Source of the DNA: Planococcus shenhongbingii
Lineage (GTDB): Bacteria; Bacillota; Bacilli; Bacillales_A; Planococcaceae
Reading direction: 5' to 3'
Length of the DNA stretch: 64,000 nt
Assembly: GCF_030413635.1 (NCBI RefSeq)
Contig: NZ_CP129235.1
Span: 806,001 to 870,000, forward strand
A program made the translations under genes and the position numbers. Shown in pieces: positions 26,935-36,454 of this stretch (positions are counted from its first letter, which is position 1; each line of letters begins with the position of its first letter). A model generated the notes under the pieces. It did no database searches. It saw only the letters and a program-made list of their open reading frames with translations, and was not told the origin of the DNA.

Positions 26935-28068
26935 ATGATAATTGGAGTGCCAAAAGAAATTAAAAACAACGAAAACCGTGTGGGAATAACACCAGCAGGC
27001 GTAACCGCTTTTAAAAAGAACGGCCATGAAATCTGGATCCAAACAACCGCAGGATCAGGAAGCGGTTTTACGGATGAAGAATATCAAAACGCAGGGGCAA
27101 AAATTGTTGGAACAGCAGAAGAGGCATGGTCAGCTGAAATGGTAATCAAAGTAAAAGAACCGGTAGCTGAGGAGTATCAGTATTTCCGTGAAGGCCAGAT
27201 TCTTTATACGTACTTGCACTTGGCTCCGGAACCGGAACTGACTAAAGCGTTGATCGACAACAAAGTGACGGCTATTGCTTATGAGACGATCCAACTTGAC
27301 AGTGGAGCGCTTCCGCTTCTAACACCAATGAGCGAAGTGGCCGGGCGGATGTCTGTTCAAATCGGCGCACAATTCCTTGAGAATCCAAAAGGGGGCAGAG
27401 GCGTCCTTTTAGGCGGAGTTCCCGGCGTAGCGCCAGGTAATGTAGTCATCATCGGCGGCGGCATCGTTGGAACCAATGCTGCGAAAATGGCTGTCGGCTT
27501 AGGAGCGAATGTGACAATTCTTGATGTCAATATTGACCGGCTCCGTCAGCTGGATGACCAGTTCGGCGGAAGATTGAAGACTTTGGCTTCCAACCCTTTC
27601 AATATTGCCAATGCTGTAAAAGAAGCTGACTTGCTTGTCGGCGCAGTGTTGATCCCGGGTTCTCGGGCGCCAATGCTCGTATCGGAAGAAATGGTGAAAA
27701 CCATGCAGCCAGGAGCCGTTATTGTGGACGTGGCAATTGATCAAGGCGGTTCGATTGAAACGGTTGACCATATTACGACGCACAGCGATCCAACATACAT
27801 CAAACATGGCGTTGTCCATTATTCCGTAGCGAATATGCCAGGAGCGGTAGCGCGTACATCAACAATGGCGTTGACGAATGTCACTATTCCATACGGCGTG
27901 CAGATTGCCAATAAAGGCTATAAACAAGCTGCATTAGCGAACAAAGCACTTGCCAAAGGCATCAACGTTGTCGATGGGAAAGTCACTTATAAAGCGGTAG
28001 CTGAAGCGCATGGCTATCAATATGTAGCAATTGAAGAAAACCTGAACGAAGCGGTAGCTGCACTTTAA
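26935..28068 (+). CDS. ald: Alanine dehydrogenase
   Basis: Converts L-alanine and NAD+ to pyruvate, NADH and ammonium. 377 residues. N-terminal [17 protein letters not shown], substrate residues K and H in VIKVKEP and [14 protein letters not shown]-binding [14 protein letters not shown] and the [10 protein letters not shown] segment are all diagnostic. Start ATG 26935 is 15 bases into a longer frame. Third gene of the sigma-54 operon: it would regenerate the pyruvate consumed by the aminotransferase, giving net oxidative deamination of the amine. Confidence 0.95.
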   Translation: MIIGVPKEIKNNENRVGITPAGVTAFKKNGHEIWIQTTAGSGSGFTDEEYQNAGAKIVGTAEEAWSAEMVIKVKEPVAEEYQYFREGQILYTYLHLAPEPELTKALIDNKVTAIAYETIQLDSGALPLLTPMSEVAGRMSVQIGAQFLENPKGGRGVLLGGVPGVAPGNVVIIGGGIVGTNAAKMAVGLGANVTILDVNIDRLRQLDDQFGGRLKTLASNPFNIANAVKEADLLVGAVLIPGSRAPMLVSEEMVKTMQPGAVIVDVAIDQGGSIETVDHITTHSDPTYIKHGVVHYSVANMPGAVARTSTMALTNVTIPYGVQIANKGYKQAALANKALAKGINVVDGKVTYKAVAEAHGYQYVAIEENLNEAVAAL

Positions 28069-28143
28069 GAGTATATGAACTTCTGTAAAGCAGTCTTTCA
28101 TAGCTGAAGCGCAATCACCGCTAGAACTTAATACAGGCAAATA

Positions 28144-28177
28144 AAAACAGATAATCCCTTTGCGGATTATCTGTTTT
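28144..28177 (+). terminator. Terminator after ald
   Basis: AAAACAGATAATCC and GGATTATCTGTTTT form a perfect 14-bp stem with a CTTTGC loop. Confidence 0.88.
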
Positions 28178-28224
28178 CGGTTTGTTGAGAAAGCTAAAGA
28201 TTATACATCTTACTTAACCGATAT

Positions 28225-28640
28225 TCCGCCAACCAGCTGCGAAGACATTGGCCGAGGTCTGTGAGGCCATGTCTTTGCGACGAAGCGCGCAGCGCTGCAG
28301 GAGCATAGGGTTTCAGCCGCGGGCGAGCGCCAAGCCGCTTCGTCGCTTACGCTCCTGTTTCTGCATCGCTGCGCTAGCTTCGAAACATGAAAGGGCGTTG
28401 CAGCGCCAGGCGCTTCGTCGCAAAGGCACCACCCAACTATGGTTGGCTGATGCCTTTCCTGTGGGAATAGTGTGAGCCCTGAGACCCCGCAGGGAATGAA
28501 TGGGGCAAAAGCAGTTTGCCCCGTTCATTTGCGACGAAGCTAGCGCAGCGATGCAGGAGCACACGGTCTTTGCCAGCGAGCGAGGAGGCTTAGGGCCGCA
28601 CCCCTCGGAAAGCGTCCGCCCTGGAGCGAAATGAAATCGA
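28225..28640. repeat. GC-rich non-coding repeat mosaic
   Basis: About 400 bases with markedly higher GC than the surroundings and no credible gene. GCGACGAAGC occurs at 28277-28286 and 28531-28540, and its reverse complement at 28337-28346 and 28412-28421. A perfect 22-bp inverted repeat runs 28361-28382 versus 28535-28556 (core TAGCGCAGCGATGCAG). Other pieces, GAGACCCCGCAGG (28490s) and GGAAAGCGTCCGCCCTGGAGCG (28607-28628), resemble intergenic repeats I recall as common in Bacillales genomes. Apparent ORFs here are by-products of GC skew. Probably a dispersed, structured repeat family. Confidence 0.6.
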
Positions 28641-28786
28641 CCAGCAATCAAAACGTCTTCGGCTTCTTCACGGCCTTTACTGTTATAACAGAATGGATTT
28701 AAAAACATATTTTTAATAAATTGCAGTAAAAGTTGCTGATGTGTATTATCATACAATTAACAATGTTTTAAAAGGTGGTAATGTTC

Positions 28787-30136
28787 ATGCAGCTAGAAGT
28801 TAATATCAAACAGAGTTTAGCATTAAAAATGACGCAGGAAATGCAACAATCGCTGCAGGTTCTCCAAATGTCGGCAGTGGAACTGCAAGCAAGTTTAGCA
28901 GAGAAAGTGTCGGAAAATCCTTTATTGAATATTGAATACCAAGATCATCAAGTGGACTTTAAAAAAATAGAGAAGATGGCTCTTTTGAAGAATCATTCGG
29001 GTTCAGCCACTTCGGTTAAACATATAAGCGAGGATTATTTACATACCAAAAGACCGGTAAGCCAGGATGTTGAGGATATAGAAAAGTACTTGGTGGAACA
29101 AATTCCGTCTAATGTCGATTTGAGTGATATCGAAAAAAGAGTCCTTCTTTTCTATATTAATAACTTAGATGAGTCGGGATATTTGGATGTTGCCTTGGAC
29201 ACTGCGGCTGACAAGTTTGGTGTGGAAATCGAGTCAGCGGAAAAAGTCCTGCGGATTCTTCATACCTTTGAACCGGCTGGCATTGGCGCAAGAAGCTTGA
29301 AGGAATGTCTGTTGATCCAAATGGTAGAAACCTACTCCGAAACTTGTTTGCCTTATCGAATTGTTGCCCATCATCTTGATGATTTGGCGCAAGGTGCCTT
29401 GAAAAAAATTGCAGTTTTATGCAAAGTGCCTAAAGCGGAAGTACAAGCTGCTGTTGATTTCATCAGAACGCTCAAACCAAAGCCGCTGCAGGAAGTGGCT
29501 TCAAGCGCGGTGGAGTATGTCATCCCGGATATCATTGTGGATGAAGTGGGGGGCGAATGGGTGGTAAGCGTTAATAGAAAGCATATACCAACAATATCGA
29601 TCAATGAATATTACGCGCACATGATGAAAGAATGCGATGATGAGACAAAAAAGTATTTAAAAACGAATTTAAAAGATGCTAGCATCTTGATCCAAGGTTT
29701 GGAACAAAGAGATCAAACACTTTATCGGCTGGCGAGACTGCTTGTAGAAGTGCAGACAAGTTTTTTCGAAAAAGGGCTAGCGGCTTTAAAACCTATGCGT
29801 TTAAAAGATGTTGCGGAACTGTTGGAAGTCCATGAATCCACGATTAGCCGAGCGGTCAACAGCAAATACATCCAAACACCTTTTGGAGTTTTTAAGCTGC
29901 AAACGCTTTTCGCCAAAGGTTTCCTGAATACGGAGGGCCAAACAGAGTCCACTTCCCATATTAAAGCAAGGATTAAAGAAATTATTGAGTCGGAAGATAG
30001 CAGGAAACCATATTCCGACCAAAAATTGGCCGCTATATTGAAAGAGGAGAATGTCCATATTTCCCGAAGAACAGTGGCGAAATACAGAGAAGAACTGTTG
30101 ATCAGCAATTCAGCGAAGAGGGTACCCTACAGTTAA
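28787..30136 (+). CDS. rpoN: RNA polymerase sigma-54 factor
   Basis: 449-residue sigma factor (SigL in Bacillus) that recognises -24/-12 promoters and needs an AAA+ activator. The N-terminal glutamine-rich activator region is LALKMTQEMQQSLQVLQMS. The core-binding domain is at about 70-240 and a helix-turn-helix near 345-370 (RLKDVAELLEVHESTISRAV). The RpoN box RRTVAKYREEL is near the C terminus. ATG 28787 lies 8 bases after AAAGGTGG; GTG 28775 and ATG 28781 are too close. Monocistronic and placed between two sigma-54 operons and their activators. Confidence 0.96.
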   Translation: MQLEVNIKQSLALKMTQEMQQSLQVLQMSAVELQASLAEKVSENPLLNIEYQDHQVDFKKIEKMALLKNHSGSATSVKHISEDYLHTKRPVSQDVEDIEKYLVEQIPSNVDLSDIEKRVLLFYINNLDESGYLDVALDTAADKFGVEIESAEKVLRILHTFEPAGIGARSLKECLLIQMVETYSETCLPYRIVAHHLDDLAQGALKKIAVLCKVPKAEVQAAVDFIRTLKPKPLQEVASSAVEYVIPDIIVDEVGGEWVVSVNRKHIPTISINEYYAHMMKECDDETKKYLKTNLKDASILIQGLEQRDQTLYRLARLLVEVQTSFFEKGLAALKPMRLKDVAELLEVHESTISRAVNSKYIQTPFGVFKLQTLFAKGFLNTEGQTESTSHIKARIKEIIESEDSRKPYSDQKLAAILKEENVHISRRTVAKYREELLISNSAKRVPYS

Positions 30137-30163
30137 GCCGATGAATTTATAAGAATATACATG

Positions 30164-30221
30164 AAAAGAAGGTAAAAGATTGATGGGTGGATATGCCATC
30201 AATACTTTTACCTTCTTTTTT
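30164..30221. terminator. Bidirectional terminator between rpoN and activator
   Basis: AAAAGAAGGTAAAAG pairs with CTTTTACCTTCTTTT, with inner ATTGATGG/CCATCAAT arms; T runs on one side, A runs on the other. Serves two convergent genes. Confidence 0.88.
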
Positions 30222-30248
30222 CTGCACAAGTCTTCTATTAGCCAAAGC

Positions 30249-32045
30249 TTATAGAGTGATATTCAACTGCTTGCTGAGCCGCTGCAATTCGCTGTTGACG
30301 TATTCTTCACTGTAATCGAATCCGATTATTGCTATGATTTGGCCAAATTCATCGTAAAGTGGAGCGGCGCTGCTCTTCCATACCCCGTATTCATCTTCAT
30401 ATAAAGGCGTGACTCCGCTTTTACCTTTAAAGGCCTCATAAATTACTTTCATCATTTCAGGCGGTCCGATATATTCTTCGCCGGGTTCAATGACAAAATC
30501 ATTAGATGCTGCCACATGGAGCACTTTTCCATCCGGCTGCATCTGGAATACATATACCCATTTGATTCCGCCTTCTTGCTGATGGATTGCCGTGAATTTC
30601 TGGGAAAGAGGTGCTTGGAGTGCTGCGTTCGCTGTATCTTTCATCGCATTTCGCACTTCTTCGGGAGAAATGGTCACGGCTGTGACAACGGTGATAGAAC
30701 GCAAATGTTTGTTTAACTGCTCTTCCAAAATTCTCCGCTTACTGAGCTGGCCGACTCCGTTATTTTGCATTTCCCTGATTTTTTTGTATTTCCGGCTCAT
30801 GGTGGGCTGGCTGATGCCCAGGATATTCGAAGCCAATTTGACCGACTTGTATTGATCCATCGCCATTGTAATCAGCTCTTCTTCCACCATTTCCACAGCT
30901 TCTTGGAGCGGCATCAATTGGCTAATCATAGGGCTGGTGACCCGGGATGGAAATTTCGGAGGAATGATTTGTTCAATCAATGAGCTCGTAATAACGGAGT
31001 CATTGGAGAGGACAATCAGACGGTCCACCATGTTTTCCAGCTCTCGAATATTGCCAGGCCATGGCTGCAAACATAAATAATCAAGTGCATCTGGAGAAAA
31101 ACTGATTTCTTTATGGTAACGTGCGTTAAATTTCTGGATGAAATGCTGGATCAGGGAAGGGATTTCTTCCACTCGGTCCCGCAAAGGGGGAATCATTACC
31201 GGTACTACATTTAATCGGTAATATAAATCTTCCCGGAATTCTCCTTTTGCCACTGCTTCTTCAAGGGGTCTGTTGGTGGCCGCAACGACTTGGATATCTA
31301 CTGGATACGATTGACTGCTGCCGATAGGCGTAATGACCCGTTCTTCAAGTGCCCGTAAAATTTTCACTTGCAGTGACAGCGATAATTCACCGACTTCATC
31401 CAAAAACAGAATTCCAGTATGCGCTTGGCGGAATTTCCCTTCGACACCGCCTCTTTTAGCTCCCGTAAAAGCCCCATCTACAAACCCGAATAATTCACTT
31501 TCCAGTAAGTTCTCAGGAATTGCTCCGCAGTTTATGGAAACAAATGGTTTATCGGCGCGATTGCCTATTCGGTGGATCGTTTTTGCCGCCATTTCTTTTC
31601 CGACCCCCGATTCCCCGAGCAAGAGGACGGTTACTCCGACTGCAGCAACTTTCTGCAGTTTAGAAGCGACTTCCTGCATTGCTTGGCTGTTCACGATAAA
31701 AGACGAAGATTTGAAATCAATCGATTCGGTTTTTTCTTTCTCTATATAGGAAGGGACCAGATGTGTATAAGCAAAGTAGAAATGATTTTGATCCTTAAAG
31801 ACCGTGGTCAGGACATCGAGCCCGATCCAGGTGGTTTGCCGGAAAACCTGTTTTTCTAAACCTGCTTCTATTTGGGAATAAACCCCTTCCGTGAATAATT
31901 TGATTTCCAGTTCATTTATTGTTTTATATGCAGAAATATTATCCGGAAAGGCAGCGCCTTCCCCGTCTGCTGAGCAAATATGGCCGTCCTTGGTGGCCAC
32001 AATCAAGTAATCATAAATTTGAAGTAAGACAGATTTCCATTCCAT
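30249..32045 (-). CDS. Sigma-54-dependent activator with C-terminal Cache/PAS-like domain
   Basis: 598-residue enhancer-binding protein. Residues 1-115 form a PAS-like N-terminal sensor. The AAA+ domain has Walker A GESGVGKE (144-151), intact GAFTGA (191-196), Walker B LFLDE (213-217) and NIRELENM. The helix-turn-helix lies at about 401-425 ([16 protein letters not shown]). Unusually, about 170 residues follow it: a coiled linker, then a region (about 485-585, [14 protein letters not shown] and [24 protein letters not shown]) that reads like a Cache/PAS ligand domain. ATG 32045 is chosen over TTG 32051 by spacing from AGGAG. Divergent from the N-demethylase operon, its likely target. Confidence 0.9.
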   Translation of the reverse strand: MEWKSVLLQIYDYLIVATKDGHICSADGEGAAFPDNISAYKTINELEIKLFTEGVYSQIEAGLEKQVFRQTTWIGLDVLTTVFKDQNHFYFAYTHLVPSYIEKEKTESIDFKSSSFIVNSQAMQEVASKLQKVAAVGVTVLLLGESGVGKEMAAKTIHRIGNRADKPFVSINCGAIPENLLESELFGFVDGAFTGAKRGGVEGKFRQAHTGILFLDEVGELSLSLQVKILRALEERVITPIGSSQSYPVDIQVVAATNRPLEEAVAKGEFREDLYYRLNVVPVMIPPLRDRVEEIPSLIQHFIQKFNARYHKEISFSPDALDYLCLQPWPGNIRELENMVDRLIVLSNDSVITSSLIEQIIPPKFPSRVTSPMISQLMPLQEAVEMVEEELITMAMDQYKSVKLASNILGISQPTMSRKYKKIREMQNNGVGQLSKRRILEEQLNKHLRSITVVTAVTISPEEVRNAMKDTANAALQAPLSQKFTAIHQQEGGIKWVYVFQMQPDGKVLHVAASNDFVIEPGEEYIGPPEMMKVIYEAFKGKSGVTPLYEDEYGVWKSSAAPLYDEFGQIIAIIGFDYSEEYVNSELQRLSKQLNITL

Positions 32046-32086
32046 TTGCAATGCTCCTATTCGAAATTTCAGAATTGAATTTATAT

Positions 32087-32147
32087 TTCATTAATGAATG
32101 AAGTTACGGAAAACCATTCTTGTGAAGCAAGAATTAAAGCGCTTTCA
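32087..32147 (+). promoter_or_regulatory. Activator-site candidates and cre site before operon 2
   Basis: TTCATTAATGAA (32087-32098) and ATTCTTG-N5-CAAGAAT (32116-32134) are palindromes and candidate activator sites. TTAAAGCGCTTTCA (32134-32147) fits the CcpA cre consensus TGNAANCGNWNNCA with one mismatch on either strand and abuts the -24 box, so catabolite repression of a sigma-54 promoter is suggested. Confidence 0.5.
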
Positions 32148-32150
32148 TAG

Positions 32151-32167
32151 TTGGCACGCTTATTGCT
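32151..32167 (+). promoter_or_regulatory. Sigma-54 (-24/-12) promoter, N-demethylase operon
   Basis: TTGGCACGCTTATTGCT matches TGGCACG-N4-TTGC exactly. It is 48 bases upstream of the first gene; downstream TATATAA is shared with the other sigma-54 promoter at 24059. Confidence 0.93.
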
Positions 32168-32214
32168 ATATAAATTAATATACATTTAAATATTTTTAAA
32201 ATGGGAGGTTAATT

Positions 32215-32418
32215 ATGAAAGAGAAGAGCAAATACGAACAAAATCTTCAATCTGATGACCCATTTATCCGAGGCATGTATGAAGACTTGGAACAAAGAAT
32301 CCAAGTTTATGAAAATAGCGAAAACGACAAGACAGAACATACCCAATGGAAAGATGCCACGGGAGTAATAGCCATTATGAGCCTGATTACCATCCTCTTA
32401 GTTGCTACAGTTATATAG
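32215..32418 (+). CDS. Small tail-anchored membrane protein, unknown
   Basis: 67 residues, not recognised. A charged, helical N-terminal part (about 1-46) is followed by one C-terminal transmembrane helix (about 47-67, GVIAIMSLITILLVATVI), so it would sit with its bulk in the cytoplasm or outside without a cleavable signal. ATG follows GGGAGG. First gene after the -24/-12 promoter and 68 bases before the permease, so it may be an accessory subunit of that permease. Confidence 0.75.
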   Translation: MKEKSKYEQNLQSDDPFIRGMYEDLEQRIQVYENSENDKTEHTQWKDATGVIAIMSLITILLVATVI

Positions 32419-32486
32419 AGTCTAGAATACCATGCAAAAAATGTTTTACCAATACTAGAAAATGACAGTTAAGAAGGAGGGGTTTT

Positions 32487-33932
32487 ATGCCAAAACAAAC
32501 ATCGGCTGTAACAAATGACGTGGCTTTCGGATTTTTGCCCACAGATAAAAAAGGGCGCATTTTCAATTTCGGGGATTTACTGCTTGTCCAAGTTGTCATT
32601 GGTTTATCAGCTTTCGGTCTCTTGACCGGCGCTTATACAGGAACCATGTTGGGGTCATCCGAATCCTTGGCAGCCACGCTCTTTGGAAATGCCTTTCCAA
32701 TGTTTTTGATCGCACCCATTATTCTATTCTTCGCCAGGTATGGGATCGATACATTTGTCGGCTTCCGCAGTTCTCTGGGTTATAAAGGCGCATACGGATT
32801 TTTCTTCATCTTTTTGGTTCTAACTCTCGGCTATATTGCGATTGCTTTGTTTATGGCAGGGGAGGCTTTGGTTGAAGTGGCTGTCTGGCTGGGTATGCCT
32901 TCTTTCTTTGCCAGTCCCGGGACCGGTACACCGTTTTTTGCCATATTCCTGTTTGCAGTCACGTTTATGATTACGGTGCGCGGCCCTGCAGCCATTCGGA
33001 GATTCAATCTTTTTGCAGTTCCGGCTTTCATTATTTTTCTGGTAGGGCTGGTCGCGATTATCCTGTTTGGTCAACATATTCCGGCCTTGAACTCGTTGCT
33101 TCCTACTGAACCATTTGAAACCAATTCACGTTCACTTGCCATCGCCCTTGAAATCAATATCGGTTTAGGGTTCTCGTGGCTCCCTTATTTAGGGCAATAC
33201 AGCAGGCTTGCTAAAAATGAAAAGCACGCTTTTAAAGCTGGTTTCTATAGTTTTGGTGTCATCGTTTCTTTGGCATCGATTGTCGCGGCTTTTTCAACAT
33301 TGATCGCAGGTTCACTGGCACCGGCAAGCTGGATGATGCCAATCGCAGGTCCATACGCCGGATTTATCGGTTTGGTGATGCTGACAGTAGCCAACGTAGG
33401 TGCAGCGATTTTCCTTATGTATTCGCAAGCGGTCAGCTTCAAAGCTTTGTTCCCGAAAAAGACATGGCTATTTTCAATGGCAACTACGATTCCTGCGGTA
33501 TTCCTATTATTAAGCGCTACTTTCTATAACGCTTTCGGGTCTTTCATAGCAGTCATTTCATTTATCATGGCAAGCCTTGGCGGAATTATTATCGCCGATT
33601 ACTTCTTTGTTAAAAAGCAAAAGATTTCCTTAAGGCATCTTTACGATACAGAAGGCGCCTATACGTATTGGAAAGGGGTAAACCCATCCGCACTTGTCGC
33701 GATTGCCGTCAGTGTCCTGGTTTACTGGGGGCTGTATAATCCGCTTACGTTTAACTCAAGTTCCTTATTTTTATACATGTCAGCAGGAATCCCGACTTAT
33801 TTTGCAGCATTGATTTCGTATTATGTGTCCGCTAAATATATTTTCAAATATGAAGTTGATCAAGTTAACAGCACTATTGTTGTAAACACTAAAGAAACAG
33901 CAAGTACCTTAATCTCGAAAGGGGAAATTTAA
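32487..33932 (+). CDS. NCS1-family permease (cytosine/purine/allantoin type)
   Basis: 481 residues with about 12 helices, carrying a nitrogenous small molecule with H+ or Na+. NCS1 features are the N-terminal GDLLLVQVVIGLSAFGLLTGA segment, the GPAAIRRFNLFAVP loop and the EINIGLGFSWLPYLGQYSR region of helix 6. ATG follows GAAGGAGG. As part of the N-demethylase operon it probably imports the methylated amine or N-methyl heterocycle to be oxidised. The NCS1 family is known mostly for nucleobases, hydantoins, allantoin and B vitamins, so the substrate is open. Confidence 0.87.
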   Translation: MPKQTSAVTNDVAFGFLPTDKKGRIFNFGDLLLVQVVIGLSAFGLLTGAYTGTMLGSSESLAATLFGNAFPMFLIAPIILFFARYGIDTFVGFRSSLGYKGAYGFFFIFLVLTLGYIAIALFMAGEALVEVAVWLGMPSFFASPGTGTPFFAIFLFAVTFMITVRGPAAIRRFNLFAVPAFIIFLVGLVAIILFGQHIPALNSLLPTEPFETNSRSLAIALEINIGLGFSWLPYLGQYSRLAKNEKHAFKAGFYSFGVIVSLASIVAAFSTLIAGSLAPASWMMPIAGPYAGFIGLVMLTVANVGAAIFLMYSQAVSFKALFPKKTWLFSMATTIPAVFLLLSATFYNAFGSFIAVISFIMASLGGIIIADYFFVKKQKISLRHLYDTEGAYTYWKGVNPSALVAIAVSVLVYWGLYNPLTFNSSSLFLYMSAGIPTYFAALISYYVSAKYIFKYEVDQVNSTIVVNTKETASTLISKGEI

Positions 33933-33933
33933 T

Positions 33934-34926
33934 ATGTTCACACAAAGCATGGATTTTAAAACGACCGATTTAACGACGTTTCCGTTTCCATTTACTTCAG
34001 GGAATTACCGCTATTCCAACGACTTGAAAAAACTGCAAAATATAAACTGCGTGGAAATCACTCCAGAGTATGAGTTGATGATCCGAGCCAAAAGACGCCT
34101 GTTAGAAGAACAGCCGGATGTCCGTTTTCAATCTTTTCCACATACGCATGAAATGCAATGGGAAGTGCTGGAAATGCTGGTCGACATGGCGGTCAGCCGT
34201 TACCCACAGCATTTTGAAGTGACGAAGGATGGCTCCAACTGGACGTTCAAAAACAACATATTAGCAGAAGAAGAGTCGTTTGTTTTTGGAGACTCCAGCA
34301 CGTTGGAGCTAGAGCCTTTGGATTATATTGGCCGCCATTTCCATAACGATTTTGTTTTGATGGTGCAGCGCGATGACAATTATTACTTGGAAGTTGGACA
34401 AGTGTCTTACGCCGCTTTGTTTTCAGCTCATTGGAATAAAGGGATGTCTTTTAATGAAATTCATGGCCCTGTTCCATTCGTATCGCGAAAAGGCGATCAG
34501 CTGGCAGATCGGGTCCGCCAGTTCTTGCACTCGATTGAAGCGGGGGAACCTTGGACGCGCATCAATTGGAACTTAATGGCTAACCGCTGGGACGTTAACT
34601 ACGAAACAATGGATGTTTGGGCGCCAGAGAGAGATTTAATCACGGCTGAAAATGCCGGCGAACTGGTCCGCCTTCGGGTAGAAGAGCAGAAGTTTTACCG
34701 GATGCCAAGAAGCAATGCGATTTTATTTGTTTTGAATACGCAGTTCCTGCCAATGGAAGACATGAAATTACGCCAGGAATGGTTTGATTTAACTTATAGC
34801 GTTTTGCAGGATATTCCAGAACCGATGGCAGAGTATAAAGGGATTGCGCCTTACTTGCCGCAAACGGTTGAATACTTGCGCAGAGAAGATGAAAAAATGA
34901 AAGCAAATCAAGAAAGCCGAGCATAA
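33934..34926 (+). CDS. Haem-dependent oxidative N-demethylase catalytic subunit (DUF3445/HODM family)
   Basis: 330 residues. Family PF11927 members adopt a PAS fold binding haem and oxidatively demethylate secondary amines such as dimethylamine, releasing formaldehyde. Readable family motifs: DYIGRHFHNDFVLMV (about 130-144), HWNKGMSFNEIHGPVPF (166-182) with an invariant-type IHxPVP, RINW (209-212), and VEEQKFYRMPRSNAILFVLNT (249-269). ATG follows GGGGAAATTT, one base after the permease stop. The next two genes supply the DmmA-like subunit and the reductase, the same partners as in dimethylamine monooxygenase clusters. Confidence 0.85.
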   Translation: MFTQSMDFKTTDLTTFPFPFTSGNYRYSNDLKKLQNINCVEITPEYELMIRAKRRLLEEQPDVRFQSFPHTHEMQWEVLEMLVDMAVSRYPQHFEVTKDGSNWTFKNNILAEEESFVFGDSSTLELEPLDYIGRHFHNDFVLMVQRDDNYYLEVGQVSYAALFSAHWNKGMSFNEIHGPVPFVSRKGDQLADRVRQFLHSIEAGEPWTRINWNLMANRWDVNYETMDVWAPERDLITAENAGELVRLRVEEQKFYRMPRSNAILFVLNTQFLPMEDMKLRQEWFDLTYSVLQDIPEPMAEYKGIAPYLPQTVEYLRREDEKMKANQESRA

Positions 34927-34939
34927 AGGAGAGGATTTT

Positions 34940-35455
34940 ATGTACAGCCGTCCGGTATTATTTGATCAATCCCCTACATTAGCCGATAAATTTTCACTGT
35001 TGCAAGGACGCACAAAAATTGCGGTGTTGTTTGATGAAAGCGGAAAATGGCAAGCAGAAGACTTGTTGGAAAAAGTGGGGAATATTCCTGCAACTGCGCT
35101 TCTGATTTCAGAAAGCACGTCCAGCCAGACAATCAGTGAATTCATTGTTTCTCAAAAAATGGGAACCCAATTATGCATTATCGCCGAATGGGATACGGCT
35201 TATCGGATTTTTTCTGCTGCTGTTGACGAAGGCGCATCAGAAGAGGAAATCCAAACACTCATTATCGGTCAAAAAAAGCGCTTTATCTACTGCATGAAGT
35301 GTTTCAGCACTTCTGAAATTCCGGTCAATGAGTCAGCTGTTCAATGCCAGTGCAGCGCTCATTTAGAAGTTGGGCCATTCTTTTCAAAGTTTAGAAAAGG
35401 TTATATTGGTTATCCTTTTATACCTGTCGAACAGCGACAAACAGTGGGGAGTTGA
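34940..35455 (+). CDS. DmmA-like subunit of N-demethylase
   Basis: 171 residues. A Rossmann-like N-terminal half (FDESGKW, ATALLISESTSS) is followed by a cysteine cluster C118-x2-C121 and C136-x-C138 and a tail VGPFFSKFRKGYIGYP, matching the layout of the dimethylamine monooxygenase DmmA-type subunit as I know it. The four cysteines probably hold a zinc or iron. ATG follows AAAGGAGAGG. Stop overlaps the ribosome site of the reductase gene. Confidence 0.75.
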   Translation: MYSRPVLFDQSPTLADKFSLLQGRTKIAVLFDESGKWQAEDLLEKVGNIPATALLISESTSSQTISEFIVSQKMGTQLCIIAEWDTAYRIFSAAVDEGASEEEIQTLIIGQKKRFIYCMKCFSTSEIPVNESAVQCQCSAHLEVGPFFSKFRKGYIGYPFIPVEQRQTVGS

Positions 35456-35460
35456 TAGAG

Positions 35461-36426
35461 ATGAGAGTCGCAGGGAATATTCAAGTAAAAGTTGTTCAAA
35501 TTACACGAGAGACAGAGTTTGTAAAGCGGTTCCGCTTTGCTCCTACCGATAATTTGCTGTTGCCGGCATTTGCAGGAGGAGCTCATATAAAAACCTTCCT
35601 GAAAAAAGATGGCGAGGTTTTAGAAAGGGCTTATTCTCTTGTAAGCCCGCCTACAGAACGGAATTTCTACGAAATAGCGATCAGACAAGATGATTATTCA
35701 ACAGGGGGATCCCTTTATTGGCATACGGAAGTCGAGGTTGGTACAGAACTCGAAATCAGTTTCCCGAGAAATCATTTTGCATTGAGCTACCAGGCGAAGC
35801 ACCATGTGTTCTATGCAGCAGGCATAGGCATCACGCCGTTTCTGACAATGGCGAAAGATTTGGAGGAGTGGCAGACTTTCGAACTCCATTACACTGCCCG
35901 TACGGCAGAACAATGTGCATTTTATGAACAATTAAAAGAACAGTACGGGGACCGTTGCCATTTCCACTTTTCACGCAGCGATAACCCGCAAAAGATGTCG
36001 CCGGCTTCCATGCTGGATCACCGCATCGGCACGCATGTCTATTTCTGCGGACCGGTAAGCATGGTAAAAGAATACCGGGATGCAGCAGCATCCTATGGAT
36101 ACCCGGCAAAAGCCATTCATTTCGAGTTATTCTCCAGCGGCCAGGATAATGGACCAAAAAATGCATTCATTGCCGAACTGATCGACAGTGAAACAACGCT
36201 GCATGTAGGAGAGAATGAAACCTTGTTGGATGCGCTGTTAAAAGCAGGAATTGACGCGCCGTACGCTTGTAAAATAGGCGGCTGCGGCAGCTGTGAATTA
36301 GAAGTCGCAGAAGGTGAAGTTCTTCACCGTGATATCTTCTTGACGGATGATGACCGCCAAAAACGAAACTCTATTATCGCTTGCTGTTCACGCGCCAAAT
36401 CCGGAAAAATCGCGATTAAAATTTAA
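35461..36426 (+). CDS. PDR/VanB-type reductase with 2Fe-2S domain
   Basis: 321 residues. Passes electrons from NAD(P)H through flavin to a plant-type 2Fe-2S centre and on to the haem oxygenase. Flavin motif RAYSLVSPP (56-64), nucleotide-binding AAGIGITPFL (119-128) and CGP near 196. The C-terminal ferredoxin has cysteines C270, C275, C278 and C308 or C309 (CKIGGCGSC). ATG 35461 lies 9 bases after GGGGAG; TTG 35452 abuts it. Probably the electron donor of the demethylase. Confidence 0.88.
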   Translation: MRVAGNIQVKVVQITRETEFVKRFRFAPTDNLLLPAFAGGAHIKTFLKKDGEVLERAYSLVSPPTERNFYEIAIRQDDYSTGGSLYWHTEVEVGTELEISFPRNHFALSYQAKHHVFYAAGIGITPFLTMAKDLEEWQTFELHYTARTAEQCAFYEQLKEQYGDRCHFHFSRSDNPQKMSPASMLDHRIGTHVYFCGPVSMVKEYRDAAASYGYPAKAIHFELFSSGQDNGPKNAFIAELIDSETTLHVGENETLLDALLKAGIDAPYACKIGGCGSCELEVAEGEVLHRDIFLTDDDRQKRNSIIACCSRAKSGKIAIKI

Positions 36427-36454
36427 TCTCAAAATAATAAAGGGGGAAAATAAA

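Noticed and set aside
28248..28756. Reading frames on both strands in the GC-rich region before rpoN
   Set aside because: Arg/Ala/Cys-rich translations without ribosome sites, caused by repeat composition.
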